NCBI RefSeq assembly: GCF_015277515.1
Contig: NZ_CP063767.1
Location: 806,001 to 870,000 of the forward strand
Source: Thermophilibacter immobilis
GTDB taxonomy: Bacteria; Actinomycetota; Coriobacteriia; Coriobacteriales; Atopobiaceae
Direction: 5' to 3'
Length of the DNA stretch: 64,000 bases
The position numbers and the translations under genes are program-made. The notes under the pieces are model-generated. The model did not search any database, was not told the origin of the DNA, and saw only the letters and a program-made list of their open reading frames with translations. Positions 25,181 through 37,152 of this stretch are shown in pieces (the stretch's first letter is position 1; the number at the start of each line of letters is the position of its first letter).

Positions 25181-26863
25181 ATGAACCTCAAGTATGGTAT
25201 CCCCACGATGTCACGTCGGGACTTCATGAAGGCGGGCGCGAGCGCAGGCCTGGCCTTCATGGGCGCGGGCCTCGCCGGCTGCGGCGGCTCGGGCTCGGAC
25301 TCCGGCAGCACGAGCACGACCGGGGGGAGCGAGGGACAGGTCGCCAACATCGCCGTCGTCACCGCCGTCGTCTCGCTCGACCCCATCGTCGCCGGCGACG
25401 CGATCTCCATGGCCGTCATCAGCAACTGCGTCGAGGGCCTCTTCGTCAAGGACGCCGACAGCCAGATCCAAAACGGCCTCTGCGAGACCTACGAGGTCTC
25501 CGACGACCAGCTGACGTACACCTTCCACCTGCGCGACGGCATCACCTGGAGCAACGGCGATCCCCTGGTCGCCGCCGACTTCGTCTACGCCTGGCAGAGA
25601 AACGCCCTCGCGGACAACGGCGCGGCCGACTTCCAGTACCAGATCGAGATGGCCGCCCTCAAGAACTACGCCGACGTCATCGCCGGCAACGCCGACATCT
25701 CCACCCTGGGGGCCAAGGCGACCGACGACAAGACCATCGAGGTCGAGCTCGAGCACCCCGTACCCTTCCTCCTGGACCTCCTCGCCTTCACGCCCTGGGT
25801 CCCCGTCCAGCAGAAGTTCCGCGAGGAGAAGGGCACCAACTTCGGCCTGACCAAGGACGACATGCTCTACTGCGGTCCCTTCACGCTCACCGAGTACGAG
25901 ACCTCGGGCAACACCATCGGCCTCACCAGGAACCCGGGCTACTGGGACGCTGCCAACGTGGAGCTCGCCGGCGTCAACCTGCAGATCATCTCTGACACGC
26001 AGCAGGCCGTCATGTCCTACGAGAGCGGCACCGTCGACTACGTCGAGCTCACGGGCGAGCTGGTCAACCAGTACTCCGGCGAGGACGGCTTCAAGAAGGT
26101 CGCCGGCAGCTACATCTACTACCTCATGACCAACACCACCAAGGCCGGCCTCGACAACGAGAACTTCCGCATCGCCCTGGCCTACGCGCTCAACCGCCAG
26201 GACATCTGCGACAACGTGCTCAAGGACGGCTCCACGCCCGCGAACCAGATGTGCATGGTGGGCCTGTACACCCGCGAGGACGGCACCGACTTCGCCACCG
26301 CGAGCCCGCAGCTCTACGCCTACGACGAGGCCAAGGCCAAGGAGTACTGGGAGAAGGCCAAGGCCGAGACGGACGTCCGCGAGTTCACCATCCTCTACGA
26401 CCAGGAGAAGGACTTCGCGCAGACCACCTGCGCCTACATCCAGGACACCGTCCAGAAGACCCTCGACGGCCTGACCATCAACCTGGAGTCCACGCCCAAG
26501 AAGAACCGCCTCGATCTCGAGGGCAAGCGCGACTACGAGGTCATCTTCCACGCCTGGGGCCCGGACTACGCCGACCCGACAGCCATCTTGGCCATGTACG
26601 AGTCCACGCACCCATCCAACTACTCTGACTGGGTGAACGAGGAGTTCGACGAGAACTACGAGAAGGCCAACACGGTCGACTCCGGCGACCCCGACGTGCG
26701 CTGGGATGAGCTCATGCGCTGCAATGAGGTCTGCACCGAGCAGGCCGTGTGCACCCCCATCTTCCAGACGGGGCTCGCGTCTCTCACCAAGGAGAACGTC
26801 ACGGGCGTCACGGCCCACATCACGGGCATCGACTGCTTCTACAAGTACGTCGAGAAGAAGTAG
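25181..26863 (+). CDS. ABC transporter substrate-binding lipoprotein (family 5), probable Amadori-product binder
   Basis: This family-5 solute-binding protein has 560 residues. It begins with a twin-arginine-like SRRDFMKAG, a hydrophobic stretch, and lipobox LAGC. A Gly/Ser-rich linker follows. SBP_bac_5 features include TFHLRDGITWSNGDPL and ALNRQDICDNVL. The location between the deglycase/kinase pair and its permeases suggests it binds glycated amino acids or peptides rather than plain peptides. The ATG at 25181 follows AAAGGGAG. Confidence 0.85.
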   Translation: MNLKYGIPTMSRRDFMKAGASAGLAFMGAGLAGCGGSGSDSGSTSTTGGSEGQVANIAVVTAVVSLDPIVAGDAISMAVISNCVEGLFVKDADSQIQNGLCETYEVSDDQLTYTFHLRDGITWSNGDPLVAADFVYAWQRNALADNGAADFQYQIEMAALKNYADVIAGNADISTLGAKATDDKTIEVELEHPVPFLLDLLAFTPWVPVQQKFREEKGTNFGLTKDDMLYCGPFTLTEYETSGNTIGLTRNPGYWDAANVELAGVNLQIISDTQQAVMSYESGTVDYVELTGELVNQYSGEDGFKKVAGSYIYYLMTNTTKAGLDNENFRIALAYALNRQDICDNVLKDGSTPANQMCMVGLYTREDGTDFATASPQLYAYDEAKAKEYWEKAKAETDVREFTILYDQEKDFAQTTCAYIQDTVQKTLDGLTINLESTPKKNRLDLEGKRDYEVIFHAWGPDYADPTAILAMYESTHPSNYSDWVNEEFDENYEKANTVDSGDPDVRWDELMRCNEVCTEQAVCTPIFQTGLASLTKENVTGVTAHITGIDCFYKYVEKK

Positions 26864-26908
26864 CTCAGGGGCGCGCGCACTTGAAAACCGAGGACGGGGA
26901 GGTCGGTC

Positions 26909-27895
26909 ATGGACCAGGAAACAACCGAGAAGAAGAGGGAGGGGCAGAGGGGTGGCGAGATGGGTCGCTACGTGGCCAAGCGCCTGATCATGGCGCTCGT
27001 CACCCTGTTCGTCATCCTGCTCATGCTCTTCCTGCTTCTCTCATTCATGCCGGGCTCCCCGTTCAACAATGAGGAGAAGCTGTCCCCTGATCAGATTGCC
27101 CAGCTCAGGGCCTACTACGGCCTGGACAAGCCGCTCATGGAGAGATTCTTCATCTACGTGGGCAACATGCTGCACGGCGACTTCGGCGTCTCCTACAACA
27201 TCCAGACGAACATGCCCATCGCGCAGATGGTGGGCCCGCGCATCGCGGTATCGGTGGGGATCGGACTGGAGGCGGGCGTCATCGGTGCGCTCATCGGGAT
27301 CGTCCTCGGCATCGTGGCGGCCCTCAAGCAGCGCTCGGGGTGGGACACGGCGGCTACCATCATCGCGGTTCTCGGCGTGAGCCTGCCGTCCTTCGTCTTC
27401 GCCCTGGCGCTCTCGTACTTTCTGGGCTTCAAGCTCAAGCTCTTCCCGCTCATCTACAATACGGCGCAGCCCCTGGCCTCGTCGGTCCTGCCCGTGATAG
27501 CGCTCTCCATGTTCACGCTCGCGAGCGTCGAGCGCTACACCCGCTCCGAGATGGTGAGCATCATGGACTCCGACTTCATGATGCTCGCCAAGTCAAAGGG
27601 GCTTCCCAGGGCCAAGCTCGTCATCCACCACGCGCTCAGGAACATGCTCATCAGCGTCATCACGGTGCTCGTTCCCCTGCTCGTGGGGCTCATGACCGGA
27701 AGCCTGGTCATCGAGAAGATCTTCTCGATACCGGGGCTGGGGAGCCTCTACATCACCGCCATCCAATCCAACGACTACAACGTGGTGCTCGCGATCAGCT
27801 TCATCTACAGCGTGATGTTCATCTTTGCCATGCTCATGGTGGACGTCCTCTACGTGGTGATCGATCCGCGCATCCGCATAACGGGGGACAAGTAA
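26909..27895 (+). CDS. ABC transporter permease (DppB/OppB type)
   Basis: This first membrane subunit of the Amadori-operon transporter has 328 residues. The family start YVAKRLIMALVTLFVILLM comes after about 17 hydrophilic residues. The coupling loop has DFMMLAKSKGLPRAKLV. The ATG at 26909 has GGGGAGG upstream. A second ATG at 26960 (MGRYVAKR) is also plausible and gives a more usual N-terminus. Confidence 0.87.
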   Translation: MDQETTEKKREGQRGGEMGRYVAKRLIMALVTLFVILLMLFLLLSFMPGSPFNNEEKLSPDQIAQLRAYYGLDKPLMERFFIYVGNMLHGDFGVSYNIQTNMPIAQMVGPRIAVSVGIGLEAGVIGALIGIVLGIVAALKQRSGWDTAATIIAVLGVSLPSFVFALALSYFLGFKLKLFPLIYNTAQPLASSVLPVIALSMFTLASVERYTRSEMVSIMDSDFMMLAKSKGLPRAKLVIHHALRNMLISVITVLVPLLVGLMTGSLVIEKIFSIPGLGSLYITAIQSNDYNVVLAISFIYSVMFIFAMLMVDVLYVVIDPRIRITGDK

Positions 27896-28912
27896 ATGGA
27901 GGCCCAGACATATGCGGCGGACGCGACCGACGACGGCCTGTTCCAGCTGAGCCGCTCCGAGCACGCCGAGGCGGCCGAGCGCGAGTACGCGGACTACTCC
28001 TATGGCCGCGAGATACTCAACCGCTTCCTCGCCAACAGGGGCGCCACCGTCTCCATCGTGATCATCGCTCTGGTGGTGGTCGTGGCCCTCATCGCCCCGG
28101 CCGTGAGCCCCTACACCTACTACGACACCAACTCGGCTCAAGCCAACCTGCCGCCCCGTGTTCCCGGCCTGGAGCAGATCGGCATCTGCACGGGCTACCG
28201 CGGCGGGCAGGACGCGTACGCGATGGCCGGGGCCAAGGACGACTATCACCTCTTTGGCACTGACAACCTCGGTCGCGACATCTGGACCAGGGTCTGGAGC
28301 GGCACGCGCATCTCTTTGGCCATCGCCTTGGTGGCCGTGGTCGTGGACGTGATCGTCGGGGTGGTCTACGGCCTCGTGTCCGGCTACTTCGGGGGCAAGG
28401 TGGACCTGGTGATGCAGCGCATCACGGAGGTCCTGAGCTCGATTCCCCAGCTCGTCATAGTCACGCTCATGATCGTGGTCCTGAAGCCGGGGTTGGGCAA
28501 CATCGTGATCGCCCTGTTCATCACTGGGTGGATCGACATGAGCCGTATCGTGCGCGCCCAGGTGCTCAAGCTCAAGAACCAGGAGTTCGTGCTGGCGGCG
28601 CGCACGCTCGGTGTGGGGTCGCGTGACATCATCTTCCACGAGATCCTCCCGAACTCGCTCGCGCAGATCATCGTGACCTTTATGTTCTCGGTCCCCAATG
28701 CCATCTTCCTCGAGGCCTTTCTCGCCTTCGTGGGTCTGGGCATCCCGGCTCCCACGGCGTCTCTGGGCGTCCTCATCAACGACGGCTACAAGGCGGCCAC
28801 CATCTTCCCGTATCAGGTGCTCATCCCCGTCGTCGTGCTCGCCCTGCTCATGCTCGGGTTCAACCTCTTCGGTGACGGCCTGCGCGACGCGATCGATCCG
28901 GAAAGGTCGTAG
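27896..28912 (+). CDS. ABC transporter permease (DppC/OppC type)
   Basis: This second membrane subunit has 338 residues. After a 45-residue hydrophilic N-terminus comes the first helix. The hallmark LFGTDNLGRDIWTRVWSGTR follows, and the coupling loop has EFVLAARTLGVGSRDII. The C-terminus has AFLAFVGLGIPAPTASLG. The ATG directly follows the TAA of the previous gene. The periplasmic segment between helix 1 and the FGTD motif is longer than in the opp paralog at 7661. Confidence 0.87.
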   Translation: MEAQTYAADATDDGLFQLSRSEHAEAAEREYADYSYGREILNRFLANRGATVSIVIIALVVVVALIAPAVSPYTYYDTNSAQANLPPRVPGLEQIGICTGYRGGQDAYAMAGAKDDYHLFGTDNLGRDIWTRVWSGTRISLAIALVAVVVDVIVGVVYGLVSGYFGGKVDLVMQRITEVLSSIPQLVIVTLMIVVLKPGLGNIVIALFITGWIDMSRIVRAQVLKLKNQEFVLAARTLGVGSRDIIFHEILPNSLAQIIVTFMFSVPNAIFLEAFLAFVGLGIPAPTASLGVLINDGYKAATIFPYQVLIPVVVLALLMLGFNLFGDGLRDAIDPERS

Positions 28913-28917
28913 GTCCC

Positions 28918-30000
28918 ATGTCCAAGAAACGTCGCCAGATACTGCGCATGCGTGACCTGAGGGTCTCGTTCAAGACCGCCAACGGCATCGTCCAGGCGGT
29001 CCGGGGGGTCGACCTGGATGTCTTTCGCGGGGAGACCGTGGCCATCGTGGGCGAGTCGGGCTCGGGCAAGTCCGTGACCGTCAAGCAGGTCATGGGCATC
29101 CGCGCCCACAACGAGGTCGTCGACTCCGGGACCGCCGAGTTCACCTACACGGACGACTCCGGCGCCGAGAGGACCGTGGACCTCATGGCCCTCTCGGACA
29201 AGGAGATGGTCGCCCTCAAGGGAGACCACATTGCCATGGTCTTCCAGGACCCGCTCACCTCGCTCGACCCCACGATGACCATCGAGCGACAGCTCGCCGA
29301 GGGCATCGTCCATCACACGGGCCTGAGGGGGGACGCCCTGCACCGGCGCTGCGTCGAGCTTCTCGACCTAGTGGGCATCACCGACGTCGAGGCGCGCCTC
29401 GCGAGCTACCCGCACCAGCTCTCGGGAGGCATGCGCCAGCGCGTGGTCATTGCCATCGCGCTGTCGTGCGATCCCGACCTGCTCATCTGCGACGAGCCCA
29501 CCACGGCCCTCGACGTGACGATCCAGGCCAGGATCTTGGAGCTCATCCTCGAGCTCCAGAGAAAGCTCGACATCGCCGTGATCTTCATCACGCACAACCT
29601 GGGCGTGGTGGCCAAGGTCGCCGACTACGTCAACGTCATGTACGCCGGCAAGCTCGTGGAGGCCGGGACCACCGCCGACGTGTTCTTTGACCCGCGCCAC
29701 CCCTACACTTGGGGGCTGCTCTCCAGCATGCCCTCGGTGAGCGCCCGGCGCGAGGAGCGCCTCTTCACGATCAAGGGCAACCCCCCGAACCTCCTGAACG
29801 AGGTGGTGGGAGACGCCTTTGCCCCGCGCAACCCCTATGCGCTCGACATCGACTTCGTCAAGGAGCCTCCCCGGTTCAAGATCAGCGAGCATCACTGGGC
29901 GGCCACCTGGCTGCTCGACCCGCGCGCGCCCAAGGTCGAGATGCCCCCGCAGCTCGCGGAGCGCATCGCCCAGATGAGGGATGAAGGGAGCGTCGCGTGA
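28918..30000 (+). CDS. ABC transporter ATP-binding protein (OppD-like, lacking the cysteine cluster)
   Basis: This ATPase subunit has 360 residues. It carries Walker [11 protein letters not shown], signature [13 protein letters not shown] and Walker [12 protein letters not shown]. The C-terminal extension keeps the fold-like [13 protein letters not shown], but the cysteines of the OppD cluster seen at 9507-9596 are replaced by other residues. The transporter of this operon thus differs from the opp system in that site. The stop overlaps the next start by one base. Confidence 0.87.
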   Translation: MSKKRRQILRMRDLRVSFKTANGIVQAVRGVDLDVFRGETVAIVGESGSGKSVTVKQVMGIRAHNEVVDSGTAEFTYTDDSGAERTVDLMALSDKEMVALKGDHIAMVFQDPLTSLDPTMTIERQLAEGIVHHTGLRGDALHRRCVELLDLVGITDVEARLASYPHQLSGGMRQRVVIAIALSCDPDLLICDEPTTALDVTIQARILELILELQRKLDIAVIFITHNLGVVAKVADYVNVMYAGKLVEAGTTADVFFDPRHPYTWGLLSSMPSVSARREERLFTIKGNPPNLLNEVVGDAFAPRNPYALDIDFVKEPPRFKISEHHWAATWLLDPRAPKVEMPPQLAERIAQMRDEGSVA

Positions 30001-30962
30001 TGACGGACGCCACGACGGTCGACCAGGCAGAGACCCTGACAGGCGAGAAGCCCCTGCTGAGCGTCAGGGACCTCAAGCAGCACTTCAAGATTCCGGGCGG
30101 CAACGTGGTGAGGGCCGTCGACGGCATCTCCTTCGACATCTATCCCGGGGAGACCTTCGGCCTCGTGGGGGAGTCGGGCTCCGGGAAGTCCACCACGGGC
30201 CGAGCCGTGATTCGCCTGGACGACATAACTTCGGGCTCGATTACCTTCGAGGGGCATGACATCTCGGGCAGGCTTGCCCCCGAGGTTGAGACGATGCTGC
30301 GCTCCGACATGTCCATGGTCTTTCAGGACCCCATGGCCTCGCTCAACCCCCACCACAAGGTCATCGACACCATCGCCACGGGCTTGGACGCGCACTTTCC
30401 CAAGATGGACCGCAGCGAGCGCGCCGAGCGCGTGTACCAGATGATGGACCGCGTAGGGCTCTCCCGCTCGCAGGCCAACCGCTATCCCAGTCAGTTCTCC
30501 GGCGGTCAGCGCCAGCGCGTGGGGCTTGCCCGGGCCCTCATCATGGACCCCCGGCTCGTCGTGGCCGACGAGGCCATCTCCGCCCTCGACGTCTCCATTC
30601 AGGCGCAGGTCGTGAACCTCATGAAAGACATTCAGGAGGAGATGGGCACGGCGTATCTGTTCATCGCGCATGACCTCTCCATGGTGCGTTACATCTCGCA
30701 CAGGATTGCGGTCATGCACCTGGGCCACATCGTCGAGACGGGCTTCACGGACGAGATCTTCTCGGCCCCCGTCCATCCGTACACCAAGTCGCTCATCTCG
30801 GCCATCCCGCGCTTCAACCCCGAGACCGAGCGGACGCGCAAGCCGCTCGTCTACGACGTCGGCGCCGCGGGCATCCGCTATGATGAGGGAACGTACCATC
30901 CCATGACCTCAAGTCACAGCGTCCTGGCTACCGACGAGCAGTTTGAGGAGTGGACTCGTTAG
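30000..30962 (+). CDS. ABC transporter ATP-binding protein (OppF-like, lacking the cysteine cluster)
   Basis: This second ATPase subunit has 320 residues. It shows Walker [13 protein letters not shown], signature [14 protein letters not shown] and a Walker B aspartate/glutamate in [13 protein letters not shown] (ADEA instead of the usual DEP). As in its partner, the C-terminal cysteine cluster is absent; the tail instead reads [14 protein letters not shown]. The ATG at 30000 overlaps the previous stop (TGATG). A GTG three bases earlier is also possible. Confidence 0.87.
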   Translation: MTDATTVDQAETLTGEKPLLSVRDLKQHFKIPGGNVVRAVDGISFDIYPGETFGLVGESGSGKSTTGRAVIRLDDITSGSITFEGHDISGRLAPEVETMLRSDMSMVFQDPMASLNPHHKVIDTIATGLDAHFPKMDRSERAERVYQMMDRVGLSRSQANRYPSQFSGGQRQRVGLARALIMDPRLVVADEAISALDVSIQAQVVNLMKDIQEEMGTAYLFIAHDLSMVRYISHRIAVMHLGHIVETGFTDEIFSAPVHPYTKSLISAIPRFNPETERTRKPLVYDVGAAGIRYDEGTYHPMTSSHSVLATDEQFEEWTR

Positions 30963-30985
30963 GACTCTTATCGTTGGGGGAAGCC

Positions 30986-31807
30986 ATGGCAGGGCAGGGG
31001 AGCATCCTCAGGAAGCGTCGCGAGTTCGCCCTCGACTCCACCACCAACGGTCTGCTCTACCTTCAGCTCGAGACTGAGCTCAAACAGCGCATCCTTGATG
31101 GTCACTACGCGGTGGGGGAGCGCATCCCCACGGAGCCCGAGCTATGTCGCTCGTCGGGCATGAGCCGCATCACCGTGCGCCGCGCCGTGCAGGACCTGGT
31201 CGAGGAGGGCCTCCTGCGCAAGGTGCAGGGACGCGGGACCTTTGTGGCCATTCCCAAGCACGTCCTGGGCATGCACGAGCCCGAGAGTCGCGGCTTTGGC
31301 AGCGAGCATGGCCTCGACGGGATCGCTCACCGGCAGGTGCTCGAGAAGGGCGCCGAGCACGCCGATGCGGAGCTGGCCCGGCTCCTGGGCATCGACGAGG
31401 GAGCGGAGGTCTACTTCGTACGCCGGCTCATCTGCGAGGAGGACTTCCCCATGGCGATTGACAACCTCTTCGTCTCCGCGGAGCTCTTCCCGGGGCTCCT
31501 GGACCTGATGGCCGACGAGGTCTCGTTCTACGGGCTCGTCGACGAGCACTACGGCTACGAGTTCGGCATGGAGGACCTCACGCTCGACGTGTCCATGGCC
31601 CGCGGCGACGAGGGCGAGCTCCTACAGTGCCCCGGCGGGTCGTCCCTCTTCATCCTGAAGAAGTGCATGGAGCGCGCGGATGGGATCCCCCTGCACTACT
31701 CCAAGTCCATCGTCCGTGGCGACCGCGTGACCTACCACTTCCAGGTCGACAAGAAGGGTCGCGTGGTCAATCGCGGCAAGGAGTTCTCTCTCACGGTGGG
31801 GGACTAG
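30986..31807 (+). CDS. GntR/HutC-family transcriptional regulator (UTRA domain)
   Basis: This 273-residue regulator has an N-terminal winged helix (YLQLETELKQRILDG, then GMSRITVRRAVQDL and GRGTFVA) and a C-terminal UTRA ligand-binding domain. Such regulators sense sugar phosphates or related effectors, and FrlR of the fructoselysine operon is of this type. Its position as the last gene of the Amadori operon suggests it controls that operon. ATG at 30986 follows TTGGGGGAAG and gives the normal N-terminus; the frame start at 30950 overlaps the ATPase gene. Confidence 0.85.
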   Translation: MAGQGSILRKRREFALDSTTNGLLYLQLETELKQRILDGHYAVGERIPTEPELCRSSGMSRITVRRAVQDLVEEGLLRKVQGRGTFVAIPKHVLGMHEPESRGFGSEHGLDGIAHRQVLEKGAEHADAELARLLGIDEGAEVYFVRRLICEEDFPMAIDNLFVSAELFPGLLDLMADEVSFYGLVDEHYGYEFGMEDLTLDVSMARGDEGELLQCPGGSSLFILKKCMERADGIPLHYSKSIVRGDRVTYHFQVDKKGRVVNRGKEFSLTVGD

Positions 31808-31864
31808 GGCGCGCGGCGCGGCGGGCCGTGGCGGCGTTTCTCGTCCCGTCCCGGTCCCCTTCTC

Positions 31865-31990
31865 CCGCTTGTGCGGCCGCAAAACTCGGAGACGGGCTGC
31901 TGCGCGACATCCCCTCTGCGTTTATGCAGGTAGAGGAGTCGTTGGTTTTTGTCAGTCGAGAAGTTCTGTCATGTGCGGCCGCACAAACGG
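31865..31990. repeat. intergenic inverted-repeat element 4
   Basis: The arms CCGCTTGTGCGGCCGCA (31865-31881) and its complement (31974-31990, one G-U pair) bound a 126-base segment between convergent genes. The interior contains CCTCTGCGTTTATGCAGGTAGAGG, where CCTCT and AGAGG can pair, and later GTCAGTCGAGAAG. Both resemble the core of element 2 (GCGTTTGCGCAGGTAAAGG and CTGACGAGAAG). No gene is seen in 31808-32035. Confidence 0.7.
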
Positions 31991-32035
31991 CAGCTGCGGA
32001 AGGGGGCGGTCTGTGAGCATTGTCTCGAACCCGCC

Positions 32036-32701
32036 CTACGAGAAGGCGCGGTGAATCTTCTCGCGACCGGCGCCGTCCGTGAAGGCGATGACGCTGTCGC
32101 TCTCGGCGAGCACCGTATCTCCGTTGGGGATGAGAATCTCGTCGCCGCGCTCGACGGCCACTAGGACCGTCTGGTCCGGGAGCTCGACGTCTTTGATCAT
32201 GTGCCCGCAGGCCCGCGAGCCGGGGCGTACCTCGACCTGCACGATGGCGTGCTCCTGCGAGCCCAGCCCCAGCCTCATGAGGGTGTAGACGTCCTTGAGG
32301 TCGAGCCCCTCCCGCACGAAGCGCGCGAGGATGTCGGCCTGGTTGACGCCCACGTCGACGCCCATGCCCGGGGTGAACATCCAGGAGTTTCGGGGGTTGT
32401 TCACGCGCGCGATTACGCGTTGCACGCCGTACTCCATCTTGGCTAGCATGGAGACCACGAGGTTGACCTCGTCAGCACCCGTGACCGCAACCACGACGTC
32501 CGCCGTGAGGATGCCCGCGGCCTCGAGCGTGGCGGCGTCCGAGCCGTTGCCGCACACGACAACTCCCGCGCCGAGCGCGCCCTCGAGCCGCGTGACCTGG
32601 CCGCGGCGCTGCTCGACCACGTGTACGACATGGCCGTCTCCCCCCAGAAGCGAGGCGAGGTAGGAGCCGGTCTGGCCGCCGCCCACGATGATGATGTTCA
32701 T
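32036..32701 (-). CDS. TrkA-like potassium-channel regulatory protein (RCK), second of a pair
   Basis: This 221-residue cytoplasmic protein has an N-terminal Rossmann (RCK_N) domain with the dinucleotide-binding IIVGGGQTGSYLA. The C-terminal RCK_C domain covers about residues 140-220. Such subunits gate Trk/Ktr potassium channels. It follows its paralog by 13 bases on the minus strand. No TrkH/KtrB membrane subunit is present in the window. GGGAGGAACG precedes the ATG. Confidence 0.85.
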   Translation of the reverse strand: MNIIIVGGGQTGSYLASLLGGDGHVVHVVEQRRGQVTRLEGALGAGVVVCGNGSDAATLEAAGILTADVVVAVTGADEVNLVVSMLAKMEYGVQRVIARVNNPRNSWMFTPGMGVDVGVNQADILARFVREGLDLKDVYTLMRLGLGSQEHAIVQVEVRPGSRACGHMIKDVELPDQTVLVAVERGDEILIPNGDTVLAESDSVIAFTDGAGREKIHRAFS

Positions 32702-32714
32702 GTTGCGTTCCTCC

Positions 32715-33368
32715 CTACTCGGACAGGCCGAGCATGTAGGCGAACTTCTCAGAGGCTCCCGACGCCACGGCCGCGTAGACGATGTCGCCGTGCTCGAACA
32801 CGGTCCCCATGAGGGGGATGAACGTGTCGTTGCTGCGGCTCACGGCCACGACCGAGATCTCGCTGAGCGCCGTGAGCTCCCTGACCGTCCGACCCTCGAG
32901 CAGGGCCGGAACATCGGCGCGCACGACGCGCACCCCGTCGTGGCCCATGCCGAAGACGGTGTCCAGCTGATGGTAGGTGAGCAGCTCACTCGCGCGCCGG
33001 ATGCCCCAGTCTGTGGTGGAGACGGTCTGTATCCCGAGGCGGCGGTAGGTGTCGGCCTTGTTGGTGTCGTACAGGCGCGCAATGACGCGCGGGACCCGAA
33101 AGACGCTTCTGGCCACGTGCGCGACGACTATGTTGGCCTCGTCGGAGGTCGTGCAGGCGACCACGGCGTCCGCGCGCTCGACCTTTGCCTCCTCGAGGAC
33201 GTCGTGGTCGAAGCCCACGCCCCGGACGGTGTCCCCAGCGAAGTCTGCCCCCAGGCCCTCGAAGGTCTCCGGGTTGGTGTCGATGGCGACGACGTGCGCC
33301 CCCTGCCTGCTGAGCTTGGTGGCCAGTCCCGTGCCCATGCGCCCGAGCCCGACGACGATGACGTTCAT
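32715..33368 (-). CDS. TrkA-like potassium-channel regulatory protein (RCK), first of a pair
   Basis: This 217-residue paralog of the neighbouring protein has RCK_N motif VIVVGLGRMGTGLATKL and the acidic AIDTNPE that binds the ribose of NAD(H). An RCK_C domain follows (VRADVPALLEGRTVREL). It lies seven bases after the P-type ATPase gene, so the ATPase and both TrkA-like genes appear to form one operon. Two single-length TrkA subunits in tandem are common where one binds nucleotide and the other modulates it. Confidence 0.85.
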   Translation of the reverse strand: MNVIVVGLGRMGTGLATKLSRQGAHVVAIDTNPETFEGLGADFAGDTVRGVGFDHDVLEEAKVERADAVVACTTSDEANIVVAHVARSVFRVPRVIARLYDTNKADTYRRLGIQTVSTTDWGIRRASELLTYHQLDTVFGMGHDGVRVVRADVPALLEGRTVRELTALSEISVVAVSRSNDTFIPLMGTVFEHGDIVYAAVASGASEKFAYMLGLSE

Positions 33369-33375
33369 CTTGGCC

Positions 33376-36228
<2,853 letters not shown>

Positions 36229-36447
36229 CGAGTGCCCATCCTTTCTGGGACGGCCGCGCGGCCTTAGCCGCAGTGTGCGACGCCGCCCGCGCCCGCTTTG
36301 ACAACGCGGTCGATAAGATTAGCCATTTTTCAGACAGATGCGCGAGGGCTTTGGAACGCCACGTCTCGGGCATAAAGATGAATAAAGATGCTCGGGCACC
36401 TGGGCGTCGCGTGGCGGTGCGTGGCCCGAGCGGCGTCTCGCGGGCCT

Positions 36448-37152
36448 CTACGAGACGCGCATCATCCGGTAGCCGATTCCCACGTGCGTCTGTATGTAGC
36501 ACGGGTGCGCGGGGTCCGTCTCGATTTTCTTGCGCAGGGTCCCCATGAAGACGCGAAGCGACGCCAGGCAGCTCTCCTGGGTGGACCCCCACACCTCGCG
36601 CAGCAGGTACTGGTGGGTGAGGACCTTGTCGACATTCTTGCACAGAAGACAGAGCAGCTTGAATTCGATGGGGGTGAGGTGGAGCTCCTCGCCGGCGAGC
36701 GAGGCGGTCTTGGCGACGTAGTCCACGCTGAGCTCGCCGTTGGTGAAGGTCGGCCCGGCTTCGCCGGACTGCGCGAGGTAGCTCAGGTGGCGCAGGGCCG
36801 TCCTCAGGCGCGCGAGCAGCTCTCCCACCGAGAAGGGCTTGGTGAGGTAGTCGTCCGCACCGGCATCGAGCGCGTCGATTTTGTCGGAGTCCTCGGAGCG
36901 CGCGCTGATCACGATGATGGGCGTCTGCGACCAGCTGCGGACCTGGCGGATGACCTCGACGCCGTCGAGGTCGGGGAGGCCCAGGTCGAGCAGGATCACG
37001 TCGGGGTTTGAGGTGGCCGCGCTCGCCAGCGCGGCCCGGGCGGTAGCGGCGCTCTGATGGGCGTAGCCGCGCGCCTCGAGCGTGGTGAGCATGAGGTTGC
37101 GCACGGCGGCGTCGTCCTCGACGACGAGCACGAGCGGGTCAGTCCTGGGCAT
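36448..37152 (-). CDS. kdpE: KdpE-like response regulator
   Basis: This 234-residue OmpR-type response regulator has a receiver domain with the phospho-acceptor aspartate in VILLDLGLPDLDG and the lysine in TKPFSVGELLAR. The C-terminal winged helix has LTPIEFKLLCLLCKN and a terminal THVGIGYRM. ATG at 37152 starts MPRTDPLVLVVEDD and overlaps the end of the sensor gene by 14 bases. The P-type ATPase gene starts 220 bases downstream on the same strand and is a possible target. Confidence 0.88.
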   Translation of the reverse strand: MPRTDPLVLVVEDDAAVRNLMLTTLEARGYAHQSAATARAALASAATSNPDVILLDLGLPDLDGVEVIRQVRSWSQTPIIVISARSEDSDKIDALDAGADDYLTKPFSVGELLARLRTALRHLSYLAQSGEAGPTFTNGELSVDYVAKTASLAGEELHLTPIEFKLLCLLCKNVDKVLTHQYLLREVWGSTQESCLASLRVFMGTLRKKIETDPAHPCYIQTHVGIGYRMMRVS

